DNA of 64,000 nucleotides from Pseudomonas orientalis (GTDB taxonomy: Bacteria > Pseudomonadota > Gammaproteobacteria > Pseudomonadales > Pseudomonadaceae), in assembly GCF_022807995.1 (NCBI RefSeq), contig NZ_CP094351.1:2945001-3009000 (forward strand), written 5' to 3'. This document shows, in pieces, positions 46,900-55,969 of this stretch. How positions within the stretch are numbered: position 1 is the stretch's first letter; every line of letters starts with the position of its first letter. Position numbers and translations under genes: made by a program. Under the pieces are notes generated by a model. It did not search any database and was not told the origin of the DNA. It saw only the letters and a list, made by a program, of their open reading frames with translations.

Positions 46900-46978
46900 G
46901 TCTAGCCTTTTTGTTGGTATGAAAGGGCTGCTTTAAGCAGTAGCTAGATTCATGAGCGTCCAGCTCATTTATGATTTC

Positions 46979-47005
46979 CTGACGCACTGTTTAGTGTGCG
47001 TCAGG
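46979..47005 (+). terminator. Hairpin between the VOC and symporter genes
   Basis: CTGACGCAC, loop TGTTTAGT, GTGCGTCAG followed by TTTTT on the plus strand. The poly-T is on the strand opposite to the neighbouring genes; on the minus strand it still makes a stable hairpin between VOC and symporter. Confidence 0.5.
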
Positions 47006-47011
47006 TTTTTA

Positions 47012-47437
47012 TTATTTGGCGAAGAGCTGGCTCATATCCTTGAAGGCTTTGAATTCCAGCGCATTACCGCACGGGTCGAACAGGAACATGGTGGCCTGCT
47101 CGCCAACCTGGCCTTTAAAGCGGATGTAGGGTTCGATCACAAACTGCGTTTCGCGCGCTTTCAAACGCTCGGCCAAGGCTTCCCATTGCGCCCACTCCAG
47201 GATGATGCCGAAGTGCGGAACCGGTACATCGTGGCCATCTACCGGGTTACTGTGCACGCTTTCCTGCGAAGCGGTCTTTGGGTGCTCGTGGATGACCAAC
47301 TGATGGCCGTAGAAATCGAAGTCGACCCACTGGTCGCTTGAGCGACCTTCGCAAAGGCCGAACACCTCACCGTAAAAGTGACGTGCGGCGGCCAAGTCGT
47401 ACACTGGGATTGCGAGGTGAAAAGGAGAAAGACTCAT
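47012..47437 (-). CDS. VOC (glyoxalase/bleomycin resistance) family protein
   Basis: A 141-residue two-module VOC protein. Metal ligands are likely His7 ([10 protein letters not shown]), the His in VPHFGIIL and Glu in GNALEFKAF. Sequence [11 protein letters not shown] and [21 protein letters not shown] are typical. GGAG precedes the ATG. Same strand as the symporter, with a hairpin between, so partial co-transcription is possible. Substrate unknown. Confidence 0.88.
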   Translation of the reverse strand: MSLSPFHLAIPVYDLAAARHFYGEVFGLCEGRSSDQWVDFDFYGHQLVIHEHPKTASQESVHSNPVDGHDVPVPHFGIILEWAQWEALAERLKARETQFVIEPYIRFKGQVGEQATMFLFDPCGNALEFKAFKDMSQLFAK

Positions 47438-47882
47438 CAGGACTCCGATAACAATTTTTATTGATTTGTGGTGCCGGGCACCCGTAGTCGCTGCCCGGCG
47501 GTTTTTGAAGACGGATTTATGCTAAAGCCGCACCAGACTAAAAAAAATCAATATAAATTTTCCAACAACACAATTTTATTTTGTTAATCGATAGTTCCTG
47601 CTTACGGCTCTCAACTCGCCTGCGCGCCTTTCCATCGCGCGAGCGTCCGCCATCCATCGAAATTCGAGCGCTTCAGTTCTCCCTTCATCTGCCGCTATGG
47701 CTATATCCATTTGTCGTCGACCCGGCACATGTCATATCTTCGCAAAACTGTCTACAGTGCCGACAATCAACAAAACTCCACGGACGGCAGTCACCTCCTG
47801 AGTAAAGACATGCCATCGAGTGGCTGGGCCCTCGCTGGCGTCGCGGCAACAATCTGGCGAAACACATAAGAGAACCTGGCGA
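47438..47882. other. Intergenic region, no gene seen
   Basis: 445 bases between divergent genes. The stretch 47535-47600 is AT-rich (AATCAATATAAATTTTCC, TTTTATTTTGTTAATC) and likely carries promoters. No credible coding frame or repeat. Confidence 0.55.
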
Positions 47883-48701
47883 ATGAACAATGGCCACTAC
47901 GACAGGCGGGCAGCAACTGCACAGGACGCGGGGGCGTGCGAGGCGTTGCCGCATATCCTGCTGATCGACGATGTCCCCGAAGACATCCGTGCCACGCTCA
48001 TTCTGCTCAAGACCCAGCCCTGGCGTGTCTCGGTGGCCAGCGAGGCCCATCAGGGCTATCAACGGGCGCTCGCCCTGCGTCCGGACCTGATCGTGCTGGA
48101 TGTACACATGCCGCACATGGACGGCTTCAGCCTGTGCAGGCTGTTACGCGAGGCGCCGGCCACGCGGCATACGCCGATCCTGTTCCTGTCATCGGCCAAT
48201 ACCTCACTGGAGCGCCTTGAAGGGCTGGCCGTGGGCGCGGTGGACTACATCCCCAAGTCCTACGCGCCCGAGGAGGTCCTGGCGCGCATCCGGATTCATC
48301 TGCAATTGACCTGGCGAGCGCCGCCCCCGGTTGAGGAACGCCCGGCCGAGCCAGCACCGCAGGGCGATGAAATCGTATTGAGGGCGGCCATGCGAATGAT
48401 TGAACAGCAACTGGACGATATGCCCTCCCTGCCCAGTCTTGCGCAAAAAGTCGGCACCCATGAAAAACGCCTCTCCGCGATTTTCCGTGAGCACCTGGGG
48501 CTGACCGTGTTCGCCTACATTCGCGATGCCAGGCTGCGTCGCGGCCAGGCACTGCTCTGCGAAAGCGCCATGAGCGTGCAGGACGTCGCCGAACTGGTGG
48601 GTTTTCGCAATGCGTGCAACTTCACCACCGCATTCCGTCAGCGAATCGGCATGACGCCCAGTCAGTTCCGCCAGCACTCCCTGGGTAACGAGCACGCCTG
48701 A
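47883..48701 (+). CDS. Response regulator with AraC-type DNA-binding output
   Basis: A 272-residue receiver-AraC fusion. The receiver has ILLIDDVPED, phospho-Asp73 (LIVLDVHMPHMDG), Ser/Thr (FLSSAN) and switch Lys (YIPKSYAP). The C-terminal double HTH has LPSLAQKVGTHEKRLSAIFREHLG and QDVAELVGFRNACNFTTAFRQRIGMTPSQFR. Its stop overlaps the kinase start (TGATG), so the pair is coupled. It probably regulates the TonB receptor downstream or its own operon. Confidence 0.92.
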   Translation: MNNGHYDRRAATAQDAGACEALPHILLIDDVPEDIRATLILLKTQPWRVSVASEAHQGYQRALALRPDLIVLDVHMPHMDGFSLCRLLREAPATRHTPILFLSSANTSLERLEGLAVGAVDYIPKSYAPEEVLARIRIHLQLTWRAPPPVEERPAEPAPQGDEIVLRAAMRMIEQQLDDMPSLPSLAQKVGTHEKRLSAIFREHLGLTVFAYIRDARLRRGQALLCESAMSVQDVAELVGFRNACNFTTAFRQRIGMTPSQFRQHSLGNEHA

Positions 48702-51103
48702 TGCGGCTTCTTCAGTTGCTATTGCTGACAACGGCATTGTTATTCGCCGGACTGCTGCGCGCCGCCCCCATGGATGCCTGCCAGGCTGAGCATCTGGACC
48801 TGATGCCCACGCTGCACATTTTCGAGGACACCCAGGCCCGCTTGAGCGTGGACGACGTGGCTCGACTGCCCGAAGCGCGTTTCGCCATCCCAGGCCCAGG
48901 CTGGCCGACCCAAGGCTATAGCCGCTCCGCGTTCTGGTTGCGCGTGCAGCTCACCAACACGAGCGATGTGGCGTGTTCGCGCCTGCTGGTGGTCGGGGCG
49001 CCGCGCCTGGAGGACATCCGCGTCTACCAACGCGCCGATGGACACTGGAGCGATGCACGCGCCGGCAGCGCCCATCCCTTGACCGAATGGCCCCAGCCAG
49101 CCACGCGTCAGCCTGCGTTCCCGATCTCGCTGGCCGCCGGGGGAACCGTCACTGTGCTTATCCGAGTGACAAGCCATTTCCAAATGCTGCTGGAGCCGCA
49201 GCTGTGGTCGGAACCTGCGCTGCTGCGCAGTCAGCAACAGACCTACCTGAGCGATGGACTCACCCTTGGCATTGTCCTGCTGGTCGTCCCGTTCGGCCTG
49301 ATCGTCGGCTGGATCCTGCGCTCGCGCTTGCTGACGGTGAACGCGGGCGCGGTGCTCAGCTACATCCTGCTGACCTGCATCCTCAATGGCTACCTGGTCT
49401 ACTGGCCCGCCGCGCTGGGCTGGACACGCGAATTACTGACCTGCGCCAGCGCGGTCTCGTTCGTCCTGTTCCTGGCCTATATGCGCGTGCTGTTGCAGGT
49501 GTCCCGCCTGCCCAAAGCCATTGGCTGGAGCTATTGGGTGCCCCTGTCGGGCTGCGTTCTGGGCCGACTCTGGTGGCTGAACGTCGATCCGGTCCAGGGC
49601 GCGCAGCTAGTTCAATGGTCGCTGATGAGCTTCTATGCAGTGCTGCTTGCCACGTTATGCATGGCCTGGCGCAGACGCCTGAGCTACAGCCCGATGGCCT
49701 GGCTGGTGCCGGGGCTCTTGCTGGGCCAACTGCTGATGCGGATTTTCTTCCCTCAGGAACAGTTGCCCTGGCAGTCGCCACAAAGCAAATACAGCTTATC
49801 GTCCACCTTGGCAGGTGTGGCGTTGCTGGTGTGTACCTTGATCATGGAAGTCGCGCGCAGCCGCGACCGTGAAAAGCACGCGCTGTCCAGCCTCGAACAC
49901 CAACGCCAGGCCGAGCACGAACGCCTGGAAAGCACCGTCGCGCTGCGCACCGCGCAGTTGCGCGAATCCCTGGCGGCGCGCAGCGCCCTGATGGCGCGGA
50001 TCAGCCACGACCTGCGCTCGCCACTGGTACGTATCATCGACTATGCGCGCCTGTTGCACGCCGGGCCGAACCGCGATTACCCAGCCACGATCGAACGCAA
50101 TGCCCGCCAGCAACTGGAACTGATCGATGAGATGCTGGAATTTTCCCGTGGCGAACTGGAGCACATGCAACTGACCCTTGCGCCGGGTTATCTGTACGGT
50201 TTCCTCAAGGAGATCGTCGATGAGGCCGGCTTTCTCGCCGCGCGTCAGGGCAATACCTTTGAAGCGGTGCTGGCCGATGACCTGCCGCCACTGGTCGAGG
50301 CCGACTTCAAACGTCTTCGGCAAATTCTCATGAACCTGCTGGCGAACGCGGCAAAGTTTACCCGCGACGGCCAGATCCGTTTCGAAGTGAGCGCTCAACC
50401 GGGATCGACCGCTGAGGACGTGGAGCTGCGCTTTTGCGTGATCGACACCGGCATCGGCATCGACACGCACGAGTTCGAGCACCTGCTGCAACCGTTCCGC
50501 CGTGGCCGCAATGCGCAGCGCCATGAGGGCAGCGGGCTGGGCTTGTCGATTGTCGCGCAACTGCTGGCGAGCATGAACAGCCGGCTCCAACCACACGCCA
50601 CTGAACGGGGCGGCAGCCACTTGAGTTTCAGCCTGCGACTCAAATGCGCCGGGGAACAGGATCTGGAACTGGGCATCGTCGACAACAACGCCGCGCCGCT
50701 CGACGGCCGGGGCAAGCACGTTCTGCTGGTAGATGACGTGGAGCAGAACAGCGAATGGCTGTATGACCTGCTGGCCGGCTACGGTTTTGACGTGAGCATG
50801 GCGGCGAGCGCCGAGGACGCCCTGGCCTGCCTGGCCACACAACCGGTCGACCTGCTGATCAGCGATCAGATGATGCCCGGCATGGACGGCTGGGAGCTGC
50901 TGCGGCAGGTGCGCAAGCACTGGGTTCACGTGCCCGTGATGCTGTATTCGGCGGCCCCGCCACGCAGGCCGCAGGAGTATCCGGACGCGCTGGCGTTCGA
51001 CGCGGTACTGCTCAAGCCCGCCGACAGCCGAGCATTGCTGGCCTGGATCAAGACGCTGGCCTGCGCGGACGCGATGCGTCGCGAAATGGCCCGGGAGGTC
51101 TAG
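48701..51103 (+). CDS. 7TMR-DISM hybrid sensor histidine kinase
   Basis: An 800-residue hybrid kinase. Signal peptide (LLLLTTALLFAGLLRA), then an extracytoplasmic 7TMR-DISMED2-like carbohydrate-binding jelly-roll (about 25-170, ARLPEARFAIPGPGWPTQGY, SAFWLRVQLTN). Seven TM helices follow (about 185-390), a coiled coil, HisKA (ARISHDLRSPLVRIIDYARL), HATPase (NLLANAAKF, GSGLGLSIVAQLL) and a receiver (LLISDQMMPGMDGWELL). DISMED2 domains are thought to bind carbohydrates or other small ligands. Coupled to the AraC-type regulator and TonB receptor. Confidence 0.92.
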   Translation: MRLLQLLLLTTALLFAGLLRAAPMDACQAEHLDLMPTLHIFEDTQARLSVDDVARLPEARFAIPGPGWPTQGYSRSAFWLRVQLTNTSDVACSRLLVVGAPRLEDIRVYQRADGHWSDARAGSAHPLTEWPQPATRQPAFPISLAAGGTVTVLIRVTSHFQMLLEPQLWSEPALLRSQQQTYLSDGLTLGIVLLVVPFGLIVGWILRSRLLTVNAGAVLSYILLTCILNGYLVYWPAALGWTRELLTCASAVSFVLFLAYMRVLLQVSRLPKAIGWSYWVPLSGCVLGRLWWLNVDPVQGAQLVQWSLMSFYAVLLATLCMAWRRRLSYSPMAWLVPGLLLGQLLMRIFFPQEQLPWQSPQSKYSLSSTLAGVALLVCTLIMEVARSRDREKHALSSLEHQRQAEHERLESTVALRTAQLRESLAARSALMARISHDLRSPLVRIIDYARLLHAGPNRDYPATIERNARQQLELIDEMLEFSRGELEHMQLTLAPGYLYGFLKEIVDEAGFLAARQGNTFEAVLADDLPPLVEADFKRLRQILMNLLANAAKFTRDGQIRFEVSAQPGSTAEDVELRFCVIDTGIGIDTHEFEHLLQPFRRGRNAQRHEGSGLGLSIVAQLLASMNSRLQPHATERGGSHLSFSLRLKCAGEQDLELGIVDNNAAPLDGRGKHVLLVDDVEQNSEWLYDLLAGYGFDVSMAASAEDALACLATQPVDLLISDQMMPGMDGWELLRQVRKHWVHVPVMLYSAAPPRRPQEYPDALAFDAVLLKPADSRALLAWIKTLACADAMRREMAREV

Positions 51104-51104
51104 C

Positions 51105-53456
51105 ATGCCGGGGCCCGGTTATCGCTTGCTCTGGCTCGGCTGCCTTGCGGCACTGCCGTGGGCGCCGGCCAATGCCGGACAGGAGGCGCCCGGTCCCCTC
51201 ACGCTCGATGAATCAACCGTCACCGCCCGACGTCGCGAAGAAGCGCTGCAAGATGTACCGATCCCGATCAGCGTGCTCTACGGTGATCAACTGGACGAGG
51301 CCGGCCTGCATCGACTTCAGGACATCCAGCAGCGGGTACCCGGCCTGGTGGTGTCCGGTCATGACGCCCGCTTCGCCGGGTTCGGACTGCGCGGCTTCGG
51401 CGCGACCGCCTACAACGATGGCCTGGAAGGCAGCGTCGGCACCTACGTCGATGGCGTCTACCAGGCGCGTCAGGGCATGGCCTTCACCGAGTTGATGGAC
51501 ATCGAGCGCATCGAAGTCCTGCGCGGGCCGCAAGGCACCCTGTTCGGCAAGAACACCAGCGCCGGCGCGCTGAGCATCATCACCCGCCCGCCGACCTTTG
51601 CACCTGAAGCCAATCTGGAAGTCAGCCAGGGCGAGCACGGCTTGCGCGAATACCGCGGCGTGATTTCCGGGGCGCTGCAGGATGACGTACTGGCCGGGCG
51701 CCTGAACGTTTTCAACAGTGCGGTCGATGGCGCCGTGCGCAACCTGCAGAATGGCAGCCGCCTCGGCGCCGCCGACAGCCAGGGCCTGCGCGGGCAACTG
51801 CTGTGGACGCCGAGCGCGGATTTCAGCGCACGCCTGATCGCCGACCATGCCGAGCAAAACGACGCCGGCAATGTCCTGTTGGCCAATCACTACAGCGCCC
51901 AGACTCGCCAGCGTGCCAAATTCCTTGGTTATCCGCTGGCAGAACCTTCGCCTTACCGGCGCGAGACACGCATCGACGCACCGGGCCGTCCGCAGACCGT
52001 GCAGAACGGTGTCTCATTGGAATTGAACCGGGACGTCAACGAGGCCATGCGTCTGACCAGCATCACCGCCTACCGCGACTGGGACTACCGCGCTACCCGC
52101 GACGGCGACAGCACGGCGCTGGCGGTGGCCGAGTCCGCAACCGCGCTGAGTCACCGGCAGTTCAGCCAGGAATGGCGCCTGTCCGGCAGCGCCGGCCCGG
52201 CCATCGATTATGTCGCCGGGCTCTATTACCTGCGCCAGCAGCTCGGGCGCAGGATCGACGTCGAATTCGGCAAGGACGCCGCGCCATGGTTCGTCGGCGA
52301 CCAACTGGCGTCGCTGAAAAAAAACTATGGCATCACCTTCACCGCCCCAGACCAGGTGCCGGCCATACTGCTGGAGGGCGCCCGGCAACGCTACGACGGC
52401 GAGCAGAAAAGCGAAAACCGCGCCCTTTTCGGCCAGGTTTCCTGGCGTCCGATTGATCGGCTGGAACTCACCGGTGGCCTGCGCTACAGCCAGGAGCGCA
52501 AGAACGGCTGGGTCTCGCGCGACGTCAGTAACCTCGCTCCGCTGAATGGGTTACCACAGGCTTTCCAGGCGGGCGGACAATTGTTGCGCGGCATCGCACT
52601 GGGCGGTGATTATTACCGCGACGATTCGATTGAAGAAAACAGCCTGTCCAGCCTGCTCAGCGCCAGTTACCGCTTCAACGACGCCGTGATGGGCTATGCC
52701 AGCCTGTCACGGGGCTACAAGGCCGGCGGGATCAACTTCGACGTGGTCGGCCCGTTCACCGCCCCCACGTTCGCGCCGGAGCGCGCCACGTCCCTGGAAC
52801 TGGGGGTGAAGACGCGCTTCTGGGAGGACCGCGCAATGCTCGACCTCGCCGTCTACCAGACCGACGTCGACAACTACCAGGCGCTCACCTACAGCCCGCC
52901 GACCTCGCTGTTCGCGCCACCGCTGCGGGACAACCTGATCAACGTCGGCAAAGTCCGCCTGCGCGGCATCGAACTGGATTCGGCCTGGCAACTCGCCGCC
53001 CCGCTCACCGCACGCCTGGGCCTGGCCTGGAGCGATGCGCGCTACCGCAGCTTCCCCAACGCCCCGTGCCCACCGGCCTCGGGCCAATGGAACTGCGACC
53101 TCAGCGGCGAGCGTCTGTACAACGCGCCGCAATGGAGCTTCAGCGGCGGCCTCGACTACATCCATCCGCTGGCGTATGGGCTGCAAGCCTACAGCGGTCT
53201 CGACTACAGCTTCAGGACCGGTTACTACGGCACCCTCGAAGGCGGCGAAGGCAGCTATCAACCCAGCTACGGCCTGACCAACCTGCGCCTTGGCTTGCGC
53301 AGCCAGGACCGTGCCTGGGAAGTGGAAGGCTGGGTTCGCAATGTGTTCGACCGCCACTACATCACCGCCGTCTACTCGTTGCTCGGCGCCGGTGACTACG
53401 GCGTCATGACCGGCAGCGAACGCACCCTAGGCACCACCGTCAGGCTTCGCTATTGA
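51105..53456 (+). CDS. TonB-dependent outer membrane receptor
   Basis: A 783-residue receptor beginning one base after the kinase stop. Signal peptide (LWLGCLAALPWAPANAG), TonB box near LDESTVTARRRE, plug domain (LQDIQQRVPGLVVSGHDARF, DIERIEVLRGPQGTLFGKNT, SAGALSIITRPP), 22-strand barrel, and a C-terminal aromatic strand ...TTVRLRY. The iterated tyrosine-rich strands resemble Caulobacter/Sphingomonas-type receptors for carbohydrates or unusual ligands more than siderophore receptors, but the ligand is unknown. Co-transcribed with its sensor, suggesting ligand-induced uptake. Confidence 0.91.
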   Translation: MPGPGYRLLWLGCLAALPWAPANAGQEAPGPLTLDESTVTARRREEALQDVPIPISVLYGDQLDEAGLHRLQDIQQRVPGLVVSGHDARFAGFGLRGFGATAYNDGLEGSVGTYVDGVYQARQGMAFTELMDIERIEVLRGPQGTLFGKNTSAGALSIITRPPTFAPEANLEVSQGEHGLREYRGVISGALQDDVLAGRLNVFNSAVDGAVRNLQNGSRLGAADSQGLRGQLLWTPSADFSARLIADHAEQNDAGNVLLANHYSAQTRQRAKFLGYPLAEPSPYRRETRIDAPGRPQTVQNGVSLELNRDVNEAMRLTSITAYRDWDYRATRDGDSTALAVAESATALSHRQFSQEWRLSGSAGPAIDYVAGLYYLRQQLGRRIDVEFGKDAAPWFVGDQLASLKKNYGITFTAPDQVPAILLEGARQRYDGEQKSENRALFGQVSWRPIDRLELTGGLRYSQERKNGWVSRDVSNLAPLNGLPQAFQAGGQLLRGIALGGDYYRDDSIEENSLSSLLSASYRFNDAVMGYASLSRGYKAGGINFDVVGPFTAPTFAPERATSLELGVKTRFWEDRAMLDLAVYQTDVDNYQALTYSPPTSLFAPPLRDNLINVGKVRLRGIELDSAWQLAAPLTARLGLAWSDARYRSFPNAPCPPASGQWNCDLSGERLYNAPQWSFSGGLDYIHPLAYGLQAYSGLDYSFRTGYYGTLEGGEGSYQPSYGLTNLRLGLRSQDRAWEVEGWVRNVFDRHYITAVYSLLGAGDYGVMTGSERTLGTTVRLRY

Positions 53457-53458
53457 CC

Positions 53459-53476
53459 CATAGGTATCTACACAAC
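53459..53476 (+). repeat. 18-bp inverted repeat, left copy
   Basis: CATAGGTATCTACACAAC, 3 bases after the TonB receptor stop. Perfect inverse of 54345-54362. Confidence 0.85.
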
Positions 53477-53874
53477 GCTGTAGCGCCCAACCGTAACCAC
53501 GATGCGAAGCGAGCCGCTCTTGATCTTGATCTGCTTTTGATCTTAGGCGCCCCGTTAAACCACGCTGGCCGAACGCAGGCTTGAATCCGTGGGTAACCCG
53601 GCAGGACGCCGGGTTAGCCGCACTGGGCCAGGGATGGCCCATTGCGGCGGCCCACGGATTCAAGCCGGAGAGAGGGCACACCGAGCCTAAGCGAGGTGCC
53701 GAGTGGTGGGGCAAGAGCGTTTTGCTTACTTTTGCGCTTTTCAAAAGTGAGCCGCTGTAAAAGCGGAACCCTAAGTGGCCGTTACCGTAGAAACGGATAT
53801 GTACTCGATCTGATCCAACATTCTGGTCGGCCCAGAGGCCGCCATCGGGGGCAAGCCCCCTCCCACATTTGCAC
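53471..53874 (+). repeat. Long structured repeat, copy 2 (intact)
   Basis: About 400 bases. The first part forms a potential three-way junction: outer stem 53578-53593 with 53651-53666 (16 bp, perfect), arm 1 53594-53602/53608-53616, arm 2 53617-53630/53635-53648. The second part has hairpins ACTTTTG/CAAAAGT and CCGCT/AGCGG, and a REP closes it. No credible coding. Confidence 0.88.
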
Positions 53875-53913
53875 CGGGATCGGCACAAGATACCGGTCGG
53901 CTCCAAGGCCGCC

Positions 53914-54272
53914 GCGCTTTTGCTTTTGATCTGCTTTTGATCTTAAGCGCCCCGTTAAACCACGCTGGCCGAACGCAGGCTTGAATCCGTGGGTAACCCG
54001 GCAGGACGCCGGGTTAGCCGCACTGGGCCATGGATGGCCCATTGCGGCGGCCCACGGATTCAAGCCGGAGAGAGGGCACACCGAGCCCAGGCGAGGTGCC
54101 GAGTGGTGGGGCAAGAGCGTTTTGCTTACTTTTGCGCTTTTCAAAAGTGAGCCGCCGTAAGGGCGGAACCCTAAGCAGCCGTTACCTAAATAATGGATAT
54201 GTACTCGGTCTGATCCAGCATCCCGGTCGGCCCTGAGGCCGCCATCGGGGGCAAGCCCCCTCCCACATTTGG
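53914..54272 (+). repeat. Long structured repeat, copy 3 (tandem)
   Basis: Direct repeat of copy 2 with scattered substitutions (for example CCGCCGTAAGGGCGGAACCC instead of CCGCTGTAAAAGCGGAACCC, keeping the stem). It lacks the first about 50 bases of copy 2. Ends in a REP at about 54240-54270. Confidence 0.88.
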
Positions 54273-54344
54273 ATTTGTGGGGTGTCAGTAAGATAGTCAT
54301 AGGCGGCCAGGCCCAACGGGGAGCAAGCCCGGCGTCACGCCAAA

Positions 54345-54362
54345 GTTGTGTAGATACCTATG
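54345..54362 (-). repeat. 18-bp inverted repeat, right copy
   Basis: GTTGTGTAGATACCTATG, exact inverse of 53459-53476. Overlaps the stop codon of the diguanylate cyclase gene. Confidence 0.85.
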
Positions 54363-55440
54363 TCCCGATAGCCGAAACACACCGCACCGGGCAAAACGCC
54401 AGACGATTACCGCCGGCCTTTTTCGACAGGTACATAGCCTGGTCCGCCTTGCTGATCAGCCCATCGACCTGCGCCCCATGCTCCGGATAAAACGCCACGC
54501 CGATACTCGCGGCAATCTCCACCGTCTGCGTGCCAATCAAAATCGGCGCATTGGCCGCCTGCAACATGCGCTGGAGCAAAGGCTCGCTGTCTTCCACTGC
54601 CTGCAACCCCACCAGCCCCGCCACAAACTCATCGCCACCGAGCCGCGCCAGGGTATCGCCTTCACGCAACGTCGCATTGATCCGCGCCGCGACAATCTGC
54701 AACACCCGATCCCCCCAATCATGGCCGTAACTGTCGTTAAGCGCCTTGAACCCATCAAGGTCGATAAACGCAATCGCCACTTTCTGTTGCTCAATGCGCG
54801 CCTTGCCCAGCGCCTGGCGCATCCGCTCGGCCAACAGCAACCGATTGGGCAACTGCGTGAGCGCGTCATACCGGGCATCACGTTCCAGCAACTGGAGGCG
54901 TTGTTTCATCTTCGTCATGTCGCTGAACAGCGCCACATAGTGCTGAACATTCCCGTGAAGGTCATGCACCGCACTGACGCTGATGCGCGAGGTCATCTCC
55001 CGTCCATCCCTGTGGCTGCTCTGGACTTCCCCGGACCAATGCCCGTGGAAGTCCAGCGCGTTTTTCATCGGCGTATAAAACGTCGCCAGCCGACGCACCA
55101 TGCGATGGGAATTCAAGGTTCGCCCCAGCACCTCGTCCCGCCCGTACCCGGTGAGCCGGCTGAAAGCCTCGTTCACGGCGACAACGCGGCCGAACGGGTC
55201 GACCAGGATGATCCCGTCGCGGGCGTGGCTGAACACACTGGCGGCCAGCTCCGGGCATAAGGTACTGATGCGACGGTCGAGCGCGGCCTCGTCACGGGTG
55301 GCCGGACAGGATGTGGAGTCGAAGCCTCGCCGGGCCAGGTGCGTGGCCAGGAAAGAAAGCGACTTATGCAGTCGGGTCAGTGCCTTCGCAGCGAGCGCGC
55401 AGTCAAGGCAGTGGCTACGGATGAAGGAGCGCAGGTTCAT
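54358..55440 (-). CDS. PAS-GGDEF diguanylate cyclase
   Basis: A 360-residue cytoplasmic diguanylate cyclase making c-di-GMP. N-terminal region with Cys pairs (SHCLDCALAAKAL), PAS (about 70-180, HARDGIILVDPFGRVVAVNE AF), then GGDEF: DALTQLPNRLLLAERM, active site LARLGGDEFVAG, and an RxxD inhibitory site (REGD) five residues before it. The short N-terminal segment RSHCLDCALAAKALTRLHKS may bind a metal or be a small sensory helix. The last codons fall in the 18-bp inverted repeat. Confidence 0.9.
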   Translation of the reverse strand: MNLRSFIRSHCLDCALAAKALTRLHKSLSFLATHLARRGFDSTSCPATRDEAALDRRISTLCPELAASVFSHARDGIILVDPFGRVVAVNEAFSRLTGYGRDEVLGRTLNSHRMVRRLATFYTPMKNALDFHGHWSGEVQSSHRDGREMTSRISVSAVHDLHGNVQHYVALFSDMTKMKQRLQLLERDARYDALTQLPNRLLLAERMRQALGKARIEQQKVAIAFIDLDGFKALNDSYGHDWGDRVLQIVAARINATLREGDTLARLGGDEFVAGLVGLQAVEDSEPLLQRMLQAANAPILIGTQTVEIAASIGVAFYPEHGAQVDGLISKADQAMYLSKKAGGNRLAFCPVRCVSAIGT

Positions 55441-55606
55441 GGCGGGACGCGGTGCTCGTTGCTGCGGTGGGGTTGAGTGCGGGGATTATCAAGGCGCAAG
55501 CCTGCCGGGGCCTTTGCCCGACCGGACGCAAGCTTTGCGGGAGGGGATGCGGTGGAAAAAATTTCCTGTGTTTTAACCGGGACAGGCCGTCACAGGTTTT
55601 TACTGC

Positions 55607-55969
55607 CTAACGTTTGAGCGTCAGTGCAACTTTCAGCCGAAGATCGCTCTCGGCAAATGGCTTATGCAGCACCGGGCAGTCGGCGAATTCTTCGGGCAGG
55701 CCGCTGACGCCGTAGCCCGTGCTGAACAAAAAGGGAATATTGCGTGAGCGCAGAATCCTGGCGGCCGGAAAAACGCGCTCTCCCGCCAGGTTCACGTCCA
55801 GGATCGCCACGTCTACGTCCACCACATCGGCCACCTGCAGCGCCTTCGCAAGGTGGGCCACGGAGGCGACCACCGTGCAGCCCAAGCCTTCGAGCATTTC
55901 CTCGATCAGCATCGCAATGGCGCCCTCGTCTTCAACCAGGAGCACCCTGATCCCTGTGAACGAGGTCAT
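55607..55969 (-). CDS. Single-domain response regulator paired with an HWE kinase
   Basis: A 120-residue receiver: acidic pocket VEDEGA, phospho-Asp in VAILDVNLAGE, Thr in FSTGYG, switch Lys in LHKPFAE. The ATG at 55969 overlaps the kinase stop (ATGA). No output domain, typical of HWE/HisKA_2 partner receivers. Confidence 0.9.
   Translation of the reverse strand: MTSFTGIRVLLVEDEGAIAMLIEEMLEGLGCTVVASVAHLAKALQVADVVDVDVAILDVNLAGERVFPAARILRSRNIPFLFSTGYGVSGLPEEFADCPVLHKPFAESDLRLKVALTLKR

Noticed and set aside
46979..47005. Hairpin considered as terminator of the VOC gene
   Set aside because: The T-run is on the opposite strand; kept only as a low-confidence hairpin.
53427..54300. Open frames of about 160-170 codons (ending near SLLKSAKVSKTLLPHH) inside the long repeats
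   Set aside because: They follow the palindromic repeat structure, differ between copies, and have no ribosome site; such frames are by-products of the repeat.
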